Below, piece by piece: positions 1 to 13,612 of a DNA stretch of 64,000 nucleotides. A program made the position numbers and the translations under genes. The notes under the pieces are model-generated. The model was not told where the DNA came from, did not search any database, and was given only the letters and a program-made list of their open reading frames with translations. Source of the stretch: Rotaria sordida (taxonomy: Eukaryota > Rotifera > Eurotatoria > Philodinida > Philodinidae); NCBI GenBank assembly GCA_905250125.1, contig CAJNOL010000119.1:182030-246029 (forward strand), read 5' to 3'. Position 1 is the stretch's first letter; each line of letters opens with the position of its first letter.

Positions 1-1042
1 ACAGGTTTTCTTAATGTATCTTCATCTAATCATATATATATATATATATAATAATAGATTTAAAAAAAAAAAACTTAGATCACCAGAATAATGAATACCA
101 CCAATATTAACATTTCGTCCATAAAGAGTACATTCAGATAAATATTGTATTACAGAAAAAAGAGGTTCATGATATTTTATTTCAACAAATAAACCAGCAG
201 ATGGAACTTGTGAAACTTTTTGACATGCTATAGGAAATATTAAAAAAAAAGCTTTCGATTTTTTAACAAAATTTTTTGAATAATTTAAACATACTTTCAA
301 ATGGTTCATGAAGAAACATAAGAGCACGAGGTGAACCATGATAAAGTGGTTGACTGAAAACAAACCATATTAGTATATATATATATATTTTCATATAGTA
401 TAAAATTTGATAGTATTATTACCGATTACTTATTGCTTTAGTAATATCATCATCTTCAGTCCATGGTTGTAATTTAATGATTGTCCAACCACCTACAAGT
501 TCAAGTCGATCTTCTGATTGTTCTCCACTACGAAATATCGATTGAACAATCAAACAATTTTGATCATTTTTCAATGGTATATGACAATACAATGGCTGAT
601 AAAAAGTAAAAAAAACGGGAAGAATCTCTGTATTACATATCAAAGAATAAATTATAATTTACTTCATTAAGATTGACTCGAAAAAATCCATCTGTAGCAA
701 CTTTGCCTCTGTGCCAAGCACTAAACCATGTTTGACCATAGAATCGTTTATACAAATTATCAAATAATGTTGCAGTAAATTGCACTTCATATGGAGTAGC
801 AAGTGACTAAAGATAAAAAAAAAAACTCAATTAAGAAAAGTCACTCATCATAGAAAACATACAGAAGAAACTGATGATGGTAAAATTTCAAGTGATTTAA
901 TTAAAATTCGAAATGGAACAATATTGCTACCAGTATCTTTGGCATCTACAAGTGGTTTTTGTGCATCGATTTCAGCTGGATGTGGTACACCAAACGAACT
1001 TTGGATAACACGATCATGCCAGTTGTTCACTGCTTCCATCAT
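1..1042 (-). CDS. NPHP4: Nephrocystin-4, N-terminal part (partial, runs off the left edge)
   Basis: Six exons are visible on the minus strand: 863-1042, 663-806, 423-595, 295-353, 75-227 and 1-25 (cut by the window). Joined in frame they give a protein that follows vertebrate NPHP4 from its start: NNWHDR near the N-terminus, a FYGQTW block, NEPLYCHIPL, then YHGSPRAL and later EDTLRKP (human counterparts NDWHR, FFGRTW, NEPLYFHTSL, YHGTPRAL, GDALRKP). NPHP4 is a scaffold of the ciliary transition zone that works with NPHP1 and RPGRIP1L, which suits an animal rich in cilia. The start is the first of two adjacent ATGs. A TTAG acceptor-like site lies about 24 nt upstream. All introns are short and GT-AG, and all junctions keep frame. 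The rest of the gene lies left of this window. Identification rests on remembered family sequence, but the ordered matches are strong. Confidence 0.9.
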
Positions 1043-1560
1043 TTTGACAGAATCGTGAAATGGAAACTAAGCAACAACAGGATAGAAACATTATCTGTTC
1101 ACCTAGTGATCATTAACAACGTTTATGATTTAAAACAAAACAAAAAATAAACATTTCCACTTTCTATAATTGAGTTGTTAATTTATAAGATTTTTCAATG
1201 AAATTATCATACATACACTTTTGAATTTAAAATTTATTCATTGAACAGATGGCGTACACAGTCGGCTTAAGTTATTAGAAAGAAATACTTTAATCACTAA
1301 AAGATTTATCAATTATTATAACACTTGCTATTACTAACATTCTCTCTATTCAACGAAATATAATACATTTTGATAATTGAGAATCAATTAATTATTACAT
1401 TCAATGTAGCATCAGCTAAATTATACACATACACTATTTTTGAGATATAATATTTTATTTATATAATAACGAAAACTTATATAGAGTTCACTGTTATAAT
1501 ACACTGTTTAGATGTTAAATGATAACAATATGAAGAAGAAATATACAAAATCAGAAAAGA
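1043..1560. other. Intergenic, NPHP4 5' flank
   Basis: A+T-rich spacer between the NPHP4 start and the stop of the upstream GH13 gene. Apart from the acceptor-like TTAG near 1067-1069 I see no coding potential, repeat or RNA gene. Confidence 0.6.
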
Positions 1561-3405
1561 CTATTTTTGTAAAATAAGAACTCTTCCATCAAATGGTCCT
1601 AAGTTTGTTTTTAATATATTATTATCAACTTGATATTCATTTTTTGATAACCAATCAATCCATTTTCCATTTTGAGGTATATTATTAATTTCATAATCTT
1701 TTTTTTCTTCAGGAAAAAAATATGTTATAACAATTAATTCTTGACTTCTTGCATAAACAAGAACATAATCATTCTGATTTTCATGTATAAAATTTACAAC
1801 TTTTTCTTTTAGTTCTTCACGTTTTTTTCTTAATTCTATAAGTTGTTTATATGTATTAAATAAAGAATGATTTCGATCATTTTTTAATAAATTCCATTGC
1901 ATAGGAAATTTTTTTCTATGTTGATCTTTACTACCCCATTCTCTTGCATCACCTAATTCATCTCCTTGAAAAATAAAAGGTACACCAACAGAAGTAAAAA
2001 GAATAATCATAGCAAGTCGCATACATATAAAAGCATTATCATCAAATAAATGTCCATCTTTACCAAGTAGAAAAAGTAAACGTTCATTATCATGACATGA
2101 TAAATAATTAATTAAATCAGGTGTACTTATTATATATTTAATAAGATCAAGTTCAAATTTATTTTTATCTACTAGATTATTAGCAATAACACCATGAAAT
2201 GATGATGACCAACATGCATCAACAGGACCACCATTTACTTTAACAATTGTCAAATTTTCTGGAACATATTCAGCAGCAGTATAAAATGGTTGAGAACCAC
2301 GAACAGAACGAGCAACATTATCTAATTCACGAAGAATATCATAATTATCCATTTCTTTAGCTGAAAAAAAAAATCAAATTAAGAAGAAAATAGAAAAAAA
2401 AAACAAAATATTGATTATATTTTACCAGCATCAAAACGAATACCATCTAAATGAAATTCATCTATCCAATAACGTACAACATCAGTTGCAAATTTGAATG
2501 CTGGTTTTAAGTTCTGTTGTTCATCATAATATTCATAATTAAGTTCAGGACCCCAATAAAATGGATCTATATAAATATATGTCAAAAGAGAATACATATA
2601 TATAGAGAGTATTTCTACATACGTTCTGGATGATGTTTTCCTTTGTAATACTAAAATAAATCTATAAATTTAAATAAAATAAAATAAAATAAAATAATTT
2701 ACCCAATAATCATGATCAATTATTGCTAGAGGACAATCTGTAGCCGTATGATTAAATACTGCATCAATAATAACTCGAATTTTTCGTCGATGACATTCAT
2801 CAATAAGTTTTTTAAAATCTGTACTTGGACCATAAGTGGTTTTTAATGCAAGAAAATGTCTTGGCAAATAACCCCACTCATGATTTATACCCATTGATTC
2901 TATAGTCAAAAGACAAATTTTTGTTTTTTAAGCTTAATTTAACAAAAAGAATCTTACCTTGAATTGGTAATAATTCAATAGCATTAAAACCTAAATCATT
3001 AATATAATCTAATTTTTCAATAACTCCAGAAAATTGTCCATTATCAGCAAAATCAGCAATATACATTTCATATATAATTAAATCTTTATTATCTAATAAT
3101 TTAACATCATCATATTTCCATACATATTCATCTAAGATTTTTTTTCCATTTTTTATAGTTATTATACCTGTATTTTTTATTGAATTATATTTAGTAACAT
3201 AGGGATCAACAACATCTATCCATTTATCTTCATTATGATGTCGAATACGAAATTTATATTCATGTTCACCATTAGAAATTTCTATTGAACAATGAAATGT
3301 TCCGTGTTCAAAAGACATAGGAATCTGTTTCCATTGAGAAAATGAACCGATTAAAGTAGCTTCAGCAATGGTAGGTGCAAATAGTGTAAAATCGATCGAT
3401 GACAT
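1561..3405 (-). CDS. GH13 alpha-amylase/branching-enzyme family protein with N-terminal CBM48-like domain
   Basis: Exons 2958-3405, 2703-2899, 2623-2650, 2426-2566 and 1561-2360 join to 1614 nt, 537 aa. Residues ~1-85 look like a CBM48/E-set starch-binding domain (LIGSFSQW). The rest is a GH13 TIM barrel: region I DAVFNHT (D195), region II GIRFDA (nucleophile D270), region III TAAEYVP (acid/base E302) and region IV SCHDNE (H361, D362). The family catalytic residues are therefore present and the enzyme should act on alpha-1,4/1,6-glucans. It is shorter than animal GBE1 (about 700 aa), and its regions I and IV differ from the animal branching enzyme and resemble bacterial GH13 proteins. Horizontal origin followed by intron gain is my inference. 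Exon 3 is only 28 nt. The ATG directly abuts a TAAAG acceptor, consistent with trans-splicing. Exact substrate (glycogen branching, debranching or trehalose-related) is not decidable here. Confidence 0.85.
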
Positions 3406-3890
3406 CTTTACAATAAATGAATTAAAAATATCGAACTATTTAAAATTTCGATTATAGTGCATATCTTTTGTTTTCTTTCATTCGTACTTATACATTAATG
3501 GATCGCGACAAGATATATATCATCGTATTGGTTAGAGTTAAAAAGTATATCCGATAGGTCAATACGTGCATCGGATGCACACGTGTCTACTGTTCTCAGT
3601 TATAGATTAGCAGATACGAAAAAAAATTAAATCAATAATTAAACTTGCCGTTTGTGTATCTCAAACGTCATTTTAAAAAAACACACGGATAACAAGATAA
3701 ACACAACAACGGGGTAAGAAAGAACAAAAAAAAAAAACAAGTTGTGGAAGTTGTTCTGTTGCTTTTTTTTTGTGTGTATGTATGAAAGTAAGATCTTAGA
3801 CCAAAAAAAAAAAACACACGCTGTTTTCAAATTCTCCTATGTCAAACTACAAACACACATGTCACTAGATAAAATAGTTCAATAAAGAGA
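3406..3890. other. Intergenic, between GH13 and CCT6
   Basis: 485 bp of A-rich spacer with several poly(A/T) runs. An open frame here (3639-3830) is low-complexity and unsupported. No RNA gene seen. Confidence 0.6.
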
Positions 3891-6051
3891 TTATTGTCCA
3901 CCAGGACGTAATGATGATAAACCAGCACGAAGAATTTCATCAACAAGAATTAAATTTGTTGCAATTGATGTACTTGAATGTATTAATTGTTTTTTAACAC
4001 GATAATTATCATAAATACCTAATGATTTTGGTTCCATAGCTTCACCTGAAAAAATAAAAATAAAAATTTTTAATATTTTGTTTTTATATTATTCTTATTA
4101 TTCAAATATATTATACATACCTGTTGTAATATCAATACCTACTGGTATTTTTGATGTTACATATTCATGTTGAAGTTTAACAATTGTTTCTTGTTGATCA
4201 TGTCCTGCATTTTGAGCAATAGCTTTCGGAATAATTAATAATGCTTCAGCAAATGCTTGAACACCTAAGCGTGCTCGTCCTTTAACTTGTTGTTTATATT
4301 GTGTAAGTGCTTGATGAGCAACTATTTCAAAAGCACCACCACCAGGTATAACACAACCTAAATCAAAAAAAAAAAAATAATAATAATAATAATTCTTAAT
4401 ATCAATTACAAAAATTATTTAAATAAAAACTAACCATCTTCAATTGCATTAGTTACTGAACGAAGACCATCACGAAGTGCATCTTTAAGTTGATTTAATA
4501 TATATTTAGTTGAACCTTTAAGTAGAACAGTTACTGATTTCGGATTTTTACAACCTTCAACAAATGTAAATTTTTCTTCACCCTAAAAAAACAAAATGTA
4601 AATTAATTAAATCAATGAAAATAATAAAACAAACCAAAACATGTTCATAAACATCTTCAGCAAAACCAAGACATTCTTTTGTAAGATTTTCAACCGAACT
4701 AATTCATAAAAATTTATTCATTATCATTTTGTAATATTTTATATTACTTACTTCATAGCTTCACCACCACATGCTAAAGTTAATCGTTCCATATTTCGAC
4801 GTTTAGCACGTCTCAATGCTAAAATTCCTTCTTTAGCCAAAACATCAAGTGATAATGGATCAATGCCTTTTTGATTGATAATAACAAATGTTTTATCTTT
4901 ATCATCACCCGAACAAACTTTTCGTTTAAGTTCAACTATTTTTTCTACACGATCATCAATAAATTTACGTTCTGATGAAACAAGACGATCGCGTTCTTCA
5001 GTATTTTTATAAAAGAAACCAGCATTAACTTCTCTAAAATTAAAAGAAAAATTTCAACGAATTATTTTAATAAAAGAAATTATTTACGGTTTTTCATATT
5101 CAAGTGAAATATTACAAGTTAAAATATAAGCATTCTTAAGTGCTTTAGGCATTGATGGATGACGACCACCATGATCAAGAACAATTCCACGTACAAGACG
5201 TGAATCAGCTTCTGTTCGATGTTGCATTTCCATAATTTCAACCATATTTAAATCAGTTGGTTTACCTACTTCATTGATAGCTAATATAGCATCAACAACA
5301 ATCTACATATGAAATAAAAAAAGAAAAAGAAACGTATGAATACAATTAAAAGAATGAATACGAACATCAGTAAGAATATCAGCATTTTCCATTGTTAATT
5401 TTGTACGTAATGAAGTACGAGCTATTTGAATAAGTGTTTCACGATCTTGTTTTATAGATATTTTAAGTGTATCAAGTATTTGTAATGCTTCTTTTTTTGC
5501 TAATTCAAAACCTTCTGCAACAATACGTGGATGAAGACCCTATTAAGATAAATGAAATAAATTTATTACTCTTGTTTATTTGTTTTTTTTAATTACCTCG
5601 GAAATATAAAGATCAGCTTGTTTAAGAAGTTCACCAATTAATAATACAATTGAAGTTGTACCATCACCAGTTATATCATCTTGTGCTGTAGCTGCACGAG
5701 CAATTAAAGATGCAGTTGGATGTTGAACTTGCTATATATATATATATCAAACTTATCAATCGAATATATACACAAAAAAAAAGTTAAGACAAACCATTTC
5801 ATGAAGAAGTGTGTTACCATCTTTTGTTATTTTGATATCACCAGCACCTGATACAAGCCTGAAATATTAATAAATGAAAAATGATTAAAAAAAAAAAGAT
5901 GTAATTGTACATACATTTTCATTGTTCCTTTTGGACCTAAATTAGTTTTAAGCATTTCAGCAAGACCACGAGCAGCTGAAATATTAATTGCTAATGCTTG
6001 AGCTTGTCGAGCACTTTCAGCTTTTGGATTTAATGTTGTAATAGCTGACAT
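3891..6051 (-). CDS. CCT6: T-complex protein 1 subunit zeta (cytosolic chaperonin)
   Basis: Ten exons: 5915-6051, 5795-5858, 5597-5731, 5366-5539, 5088-5302, 4752-5033, 4635-4698, 4435-4582, 4121-4357 and 3891-4045, total 1611 nt, 536 aa, the usual length for the family. It starts with the CCT6 signature [10 protein letters not shown] and [20 protein letters not shown], carries the group II chaperonin ATPase motif GDGTTS, and ends with VKKQLIHS followed by [16 protein letters not shown]6 is one of eight paralogous subunits of the TRiC/CCT double ring that folds actin, tubulin and WD40 proteins in the cytosol. A TTTTTTCAG acceptor lies about 36 nt upstream of the ATG. Its start is 233 bp from the stop of SYMPK, on the same strand. 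Confidence 0.97.
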
Positions 6052-6284
6052 AATTGATTGTTTATCTGTTTATTGAATTTTATAATCTGAAAAACAAAAA
6101 CATAGATCATTTATGGAATATTTGAAGTATCTGACAAAATAAATTCGTTTCTTTCATTTTAACAAAACATTTATTATCATGATGATAACATTTATAAAAT
6201 AAAATAAAAAAAAACGATTTATAACTGACTAATCGATATCATTTAGTTAATAAACACAAAAATATCTGTTTTGACTATTGTCCA

Positions 6285-9200
6285 TTATACTGGATTAGAT
6301 GATGAAATAGGTGCAATATTTTCTACATCATCTTCAATTACTATTAATATAGATGATGGAATTGATGAACGCTAAAAGAAAATATTTTATTTAAAGAAAT
6401 AAAATTATATTAAAAATTACTTGAGCAATTGACATAGAACGTAAATAACGGACAAGACCATCACGTAGTTCTGATTTTATTTGCAAGATATGTTTAAGTT
6501 GTGAAGGTGGTAATTGAAGAAGTATTGGAAATGAATGTGGTCGAGTTTGTTCACAACATTTTATAAAACCTTCCCATATTCGAGTTTGTTTCCATGCCTA
6601 AAATACATTTTAGATGATATATATATCATTTAAACTCAATTGTCATTCGAATGTAAAGCCAGAATAGAAAAATCGGTTCACCGTACGAGTACGAAAATAG
6701 AAGAACACGATCTTATACAACGTCTGCTACTGCTAAGTCTGACGATTACGTAAAGAAAATCATAATGAATTTAAGTTATGGACGATATAAATAAAATTTT
6801 ATGTGTAGAAAGTCTTTGAAATATCATTTGTCATTCGGAGATTGAGTCATGATGACCTTATAAGACAGCTGTCAATTCTTAATTACTGTAGTTTGTATTT
6901 TAATAGGTCCCCAAATGAAATCGAACTCTAAAGAACAGATTTCAAACGTACACTCTTCAAGTTTTCACCAATCTCGGTAAATATTTTCATATTTTAGAAG
7001 AACGATTCTAAGTGATTAAAAACCATATGGTCAACTTCATAAGAAAATTTACTTGTTTTGTTATCAATCGTTGTAAAATATTCATAATAAAATCAATCAT
7101 TTTTGGATAAAGACTAAATGTTTGTAAAACAGTTCGCATAAATAAAATAGGAATTGGAGTCATTTCAACAAGTTGTTGTAGAACAATAGCAAGAATATCA
7201 TAAGTATAAATTGAACGCTCATTAAAACATATTGATGTGGCTATAAAAAGAAAAGTATGGATCAGATGAAAAATAAAAACATATGAATAATTCTACCATT
7301 TATTATTGTTTTTAATTCACATTCTTCAAGTGAAATTTGATGAAGAGCAATTAATAATTCTGATGGTAATATTAAACTTGTGTATGAGGTTCGAGATGAG
7401 TCTAGCAAAAACAAAAATTACATTTGTTGAGAAAACAATATTAGAAGTTCTATCACATTAGTCTATTACAACAACCCATACAATTCTGAATGCAACTCAT
7501 TTGAATGAGATTTTATTCTTTTGTTTCTGGAATTTCTCACAATATTCAATCTCCAATACTACACTTCCTTATTGTTCATATTCTATACATGATAACAACA
7601 TACCATTCAAACCCAAAAGTCGATTAAAAACTTCTTTAACCACTGGTGGTGATAATTTTATGAATTTTGGTAATGCATTTATAATTTCACTCTAGAAAAT
7701 TATGTTTAACTTAAAATGTTTATTATTCTAATAAAACATACTTTTTCTAAGCCAGTCAGTACTGGAATAAGTAAACGAACATCTGATATACGTTTATGAT
7801 ATAAATCTCGTATTTTTTCAACGATTTCATGTGATGGTGGCACTAATAGAAAAAAAAGATACATGAAAAAATAAACAAGAATAAGGAAAAGATTCATTAA
7901 ACTTACTTTGTTGAGTAAGAATATGAATAATACGTGTAATCAATCCTTCTGCATTCTGAGGACAATTTCTAATGAGTTTTAATAGTTCTGGACTAGTCAT
8001 GCCCATTTCACGTATCTGTGTAAAATACTTATAAATTCATCAATAATTGAAATACAAAGGAAAAACTTACTGGAATTTCTAAAATCTGAAGAATTACTCG
8101 TTTAATATCTTTATCAACTACGGTATAAATAGTTGCTAATCTATAAAGAACAACAAAACTAAAGAAGATTGAATATTAAAAAAGAAAAATCTTACGGTTG
8201 AATTAAATAATGATTCGATGAGATTAAACTAAGATATAATGAAAGACAAAGATGAATAGAATCTTCTGTCCAAACATCTCTTGATACTGAATAAAAAACA
8301 AAAAATAAATTTCAAATATGAATTTTAAGGATACCGACATTTCTGAAGAATGATTTATCAGAAAAAATTTTAAATTTTCAGAGCAGGTAGATCTTGACGA
8401 CTAGAGCAAAATTTATCATAGACTCAAAGCTTTCGAATGCTGTCTTCTATGAAATACAGGGAATCTCAATGGCCTCAATTTTTGTTCATATTTCTTCGAA
8501 ATACTATGTCCGATCGAACTGAACATTTTTTACAGACACTGTTTGGAATGAGTTTCCTTTTATTTTTTCGTTCTTCGAATCTTTTTTAAGAGCTACTAAA
8601 AATCAGCCAAAGAATATTTTTTGAAACCAAAAAAGAAAAAAATGCAAATCTTAAACAGTGTATAGTATATGTAAGAAAAGTTTCAGCTCAATCAGACGTA
8701 CTAAGTTGAAGAAACGGAGATGTTTCTGCATTTTTATGAAAAAGTTGGTTTGAGAAAAAATGCGAAACAATCTACAATTTTCGCTATTTTCATTACATAA
8801 ATTTGATTTTAATAACATTTAAAGACAATTTTTTAAATTTCAAGATGTACTCAGTAGATAGATTCCACTTTAGACTATACAATGGTCACAAGTTGAGATC
8901 ACGAAAGAAAGGAGGTGACTCTTAAAATTATTTCTCACTTGTTAATGATTTTTTATTATCACAAAATAGTGTTTCTGGTGGTCGTAAAGTTCGTAAATAT
9001 GTTAAACACTTCAATGCATATTCCTAAACAAGAATATTTAAATGCAATTCTATTATTTAAAAAAACAAAAAGAACTAAATTTTACTTCGATTATTTGTTG
9101 AAATTCTTTTTTTTCATGTAAATTTTTTATAATATATATAGCATTATTTCTAATAAAAATATTTTCATTATGAGTAAAATTAAGTAATATATCCAAACAT

Positions 9201-12200
9201 TTTTCACGTATTATTATTCGACGACAAATAAATTTATATAATATATTCATGCCCAGATTCGAATGATTCTTTAATGAAATAAAGATTAATTTTATTTCAA
9301 AAAAAAAAAAAAAAAAACAACAGTTTCTTTTACTTCATCTTGACAATATTGTTTGAGTATAAATAAAGCATTATCTGTAATTAATGGTGCACTTATAAAT
9401 AAACGAGAAAATAGACTAAGCAAAAAAAGATTATTTTCAAACAAAAAAATCATAGAATTATTCATATATTATTTACTCATCACATTTTTCTTGTAAACAT
9501 TCAAGTAATCGACATAATATATTATCATATTTGATAAAATCTTTTTTTTTATTCGATATTAAATAGCCATTAGCATAAACATATTCTTGATAAATCCATG
9601 CAAATACAAGATCATATCGTTTATATACATCAGCAAAAATATAATCTTCATAAACTAATATTAAAATTTATTTAATTGAGATTAAAAAAGAAAACCAAAT
9701 TATATAAATCTTACTATTATGAAAACTTCCTTCGAATAAACAAACTAATGAAGTCATCATTTTTTGTCGTATATGTTCAACATGAGCTCTTTCACAGATA
9801 TCTAATTTGAAATAATTAGATCGATATATTATAAACAAGAACAAACCTTCAGCATGTAGCATTCGATGAAATGAATCAAGTGACATACGTTGCATTTCAT
9901 CATATTCAAATGATTTAATTGTATTAGATAATTTAAATGATTTCATTTTTTTCTGTTGAATATTTGGAATCTTTATCACGTCTGTAGATGTTGATAAAAT
10001 TGCTTTAGTCGATGTTAAATGTGTTTTACTATCAAAACCAGACGAGATTACAAATAATGGATCATCATTTTGAACATCGGTTACATTCGATGTAACTTTT
10101 TCTTCTACAATGTTATTATCCATATGTGGTTTAACATACTAAAATAAAATTTTAATATAATAGTTTTTGTGAAACATGGTCCAAAAAGGAGTATTGAAGT
10201 ATATAGGGTACAAACTTGCCCTCACCCTCCCATCACAGACCGTGGCAATTAGAGCTCGGGTTCAAAACTTTTGATCCGATCGAACCGTACTTTGATACTT
10301 TCAATGAAATTTTCTAATCGAGATAGAATAGACGTTCCGAAGATATGACATAGGTTTTTTTGCGGTTTATTGTGTTTGGTGATTAGTGCACCCTATACAT
10401 TTCTCAAAGAAGTCGTCTAAGAAATATATAGGGTAAAGCCTATCGAGTTCAAAATCTTCGGATCGAACCCGATCGGCTCTATTGGCAATTCTCTCATCAA
10501 GGGTACGAATAAAAGCTATATCGTCTTTCACATTTCAATTCCATAGGAATTATGCTAATAGCTTGTTTTGGTTTTGTTGTTATTACTTGCTTAGATGTTA
10601 TAGGTTGATAACCAGCTGCCGTTAATTGTGCACAAAGTAAACGAGCTAAATGTTCAATTTGAATTGGAGTACCAGCTTCTACTATAGGCGTATAACTTGA
10701 TTGAAATGACGGTGGTATTTTTTCTGGTAATAAATGCATTGATACAATGACTAAATCAACAACATTTTCAATAGATAATTTTGTCATAAGATCAGCAATT
10801 GTTAAATCAATTAGTTTATCATGTTGAAGATGAGATTGTATATTTGAATTATTTATATCATCCTATTAATCATGAGAACAAAAATTAATATAAGAAAAAC
10901 AAAAAATCATATAGTTGACATACATTAATATTTTTCATTTTTTTAATATTTTTATTTGTATTTGAAATTAACTTTCGTTTTGATTCTGTTATTACTTTAG
11001 GTAAATATTTAAGAATCTATGATAAAGAATTTAATAAAAAAAAAAAAACAAAAGAATACAAACTATACCTCTTCTTGTGTAGCACCAAGATCAATAAGTA
11101 AAGTTGTAATTTGTGATTGTATATTATATGAAATTGAATATTTGAGAAGATTAAGTAATTTTAATTTGATTATATTACGTAAATTAGTAACTTGAGAATC
11201 AATGAAAATTGAAGATAAATTAACTTAAATATTTTCAAATATTAGAAAATAAAAAAAAAGATTAAACTATTAAATAAATAATTACCATTTAATACTTCAA
11301 ATGTTTGTATAATTCGATTTATATAGTTTGATCTTTGTCGAACAATATTAGTTATGGCTTCGATAGCTGCAATTAAATTGACACTGAAATAATGAATTAA
11401 TGAAAATAAAAAGGAAATAATTCATTATACCTAGATATATTTTGAGAAATAATAAATTCAAGTAATTTTTCTATCATTTCTTTTTCTTCTTGTTCTAATT
11501 TAATTCGTGATAAAATTTTATGATCATTTTGTAATAAATTTGTTGAAAAATCTTTTTCATATCGTGATAAAGTAAGTGCTAACATTTCAATAAATTTAAT
11601 AACTACTGTACAAAGTCTAAAAAAAAAAATGTTTATATAAAATAAATTATTTAAAAAATAAAAAATATTCAAATAACTAACCGATCATCATCTAAATTAA
11701 GCATAGATATAATTTGATTTTTTATATTAGTCATACATTGCCACATATTATGTATATTTTCATCGATTAATTGACATTTTACTAACCACTAAAATAGAAG
11801 AATGATATATCATTAAGAAATTTAAATTTATTCTTACTGTTAAAGTCGATTGATAAATTGAAATCATACTAAGAATAAGTTTTTTTTGTACAAATATATT
11901 CTCATCATTAAGTAACAAATGAAGACTATCAATTACTTTAATAATAAGTTTTGAATCATATTGACTAAAAAATAATAAAAATTAAATTTCTATAATGAAT
12001 AAAATAATTTTATTTTAACTAACCAAACTTCTTCAATAAATGATATTATTGTTTTTTTTACTTCTGAACTTTTATCTGTTTGAAAATTTAATACTTCCTA
12101 AATAATAAGAAAAATAAATCGTTAAAAATTTTCTTTTGTTATTTTTAATATATACTTCAAGAAAATGATTAAGTAAACTCGGATCTTTTCGTAAAATAAG

Positions 12201-13541
12201 TTCTTGTATATGTCGAAGATGTTGAACTCGGATACTATCTTTTCCATAAAGTAATGCTTGATTAAGTAGATCAACAATCTTTAAAAAATAAATAAATAAT
12301 TACATTTAACAATCATTTTGAATACAAATATGAACAAAATTTTTGCAAATGATTTTCGTCGAAGATTGAATTGTAAATGTAATCAATCGATAAAAATTCG
12401 AAGTAGTTCATTTTGACTAGTTGAAATCAATGTTTTATTTAGATTCTCAGACATGATTATTCCCTCACGCTGGATTAGATAGGCAACGATGACAGTGATC
12501 ATCGATGCATTGGTCTAGATATGAATGTGTAGAACAACTATGAACACATGATAAAACTACAGTGATCTTAGATTCATGCCAACTTTTTCAGTTGCGAAGG
12601 TCTATTTTGAAATAGTTGAATTTTATAAAATATGACTGAAACGTGAAAACAGATATAAAATTCAGCCTTTTTCTTAAAATAGCCTCTCCAATCGAAATCA
12701 ATTCAAGACCACCATAATTTTATCATGTAGTCACCGTTAGCCTATACGTACATGTTTAGACCAGTACATAACTGCTCGTGTAAGACCATTACATTCCGAT
12801 GCTGGATAACACATTGTCAATTAGGGAGCTACAGATCCATGAAAACATGGACTCGGTCAGATTCAAATCCGTGATTTTTTTCCAATAATAACTAACATTC
12901 TTCGTGACGATGAACAAGTAAAGAATTCGGGTTTTAACTATTTATTTGCTATTCTCAGAAAAGAAAAAAACTCGACATACAGTTATATCTTGTTGCAGTA
13001 TTTCTCATCTGGAAATCAGCAGATCCACAAAAAATAAAAGGTTGGATCACCTACGTTCAGATCTGAAAGAACTCGCGCACTTAATATTTCCCAAACAATC
13101 ATTATCTTTTAGATAAGATCAAAAATAATTGAATTTACATAAACAGAAAGATAAGTAAGTTACGTTTTTTTCTAATTAGAACTTTTTAAAAAGTAAATTA
13201 TCTCCACAGTTAATAGGGACAGTTTTTGATAAATTCTTTATCATGAAAGAAATGTAGTGAATTTATTGAGTGTCAAATACTACATATAAAAAATAATTAG
13301 TAGTTCTAAGAATTTTAGTAACCGGAATGAAGTTCCTAATCTTGTCTGTCTGTCTTCTATGAACTTATTATTATAGCATTTCAGACGGACAATTAATTCC
13401 TTTATATGATTGTTACAATAATATAAATTAATTGAAAATTAACTACTTCAAATACAACTCAAATTTTAATGAAAATCGTCTGAAGAATTTTTGAAAATTA
13501 TATAAAAATGTAATTACCTTTTCTTGTATATTATCTGACAT
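6285..13541 (-). CDS. SYMPK: Symplekin, scaffold of the mRNA 3'-end processing complex
   Basis: Twenty-five exons from 13518-13541 (MSDNIQEK) to 6285-6371 sum to 3186 nt, 1061 aa (human about 1270). The N-terminal HEAT-repeat region follows symplekin ([24 protein letters not shown]). The middle has [10 protein letters not shown] and IEHLARLL. The Symplekin_C region has [40 protein letters not shown] and EVFNRLLG. Symplekin links CPSF and CstF and is shared by the polyadenylation and histone pre-mRNA cleavage machines in the nucleus. Large introns sit at 12279-13517, 10139-10586, 8287-8938 and 6598-7052; the rest are about 45-75 bp. The ATG lies 32 nt downstream of a TTTTTTAG acceptor at 13571-13573, and only 70 bp separate the ATG from the REX1BD stop. 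The leader contains an upstream ATG. The end of exon 10 (10587) is my choice among possible donors. Confidence 0.95.
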
Positions 13542-13612
13542 GATTTATTGTCAGATTCTTTTATCATAATCTAAAAAAAAACAAAAACAAAAATAAAAAT
13601 TTTCTTTTTCTT

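Noticed and set aside
3639-3830. 63-residue minus-strand open frame in the GH13-CCT6 spacer
   Set aside because: Translation is driven by poly(A/T) runs (Phe/Leu-rich), no ATG supported by an acceptor, no family resemblance.
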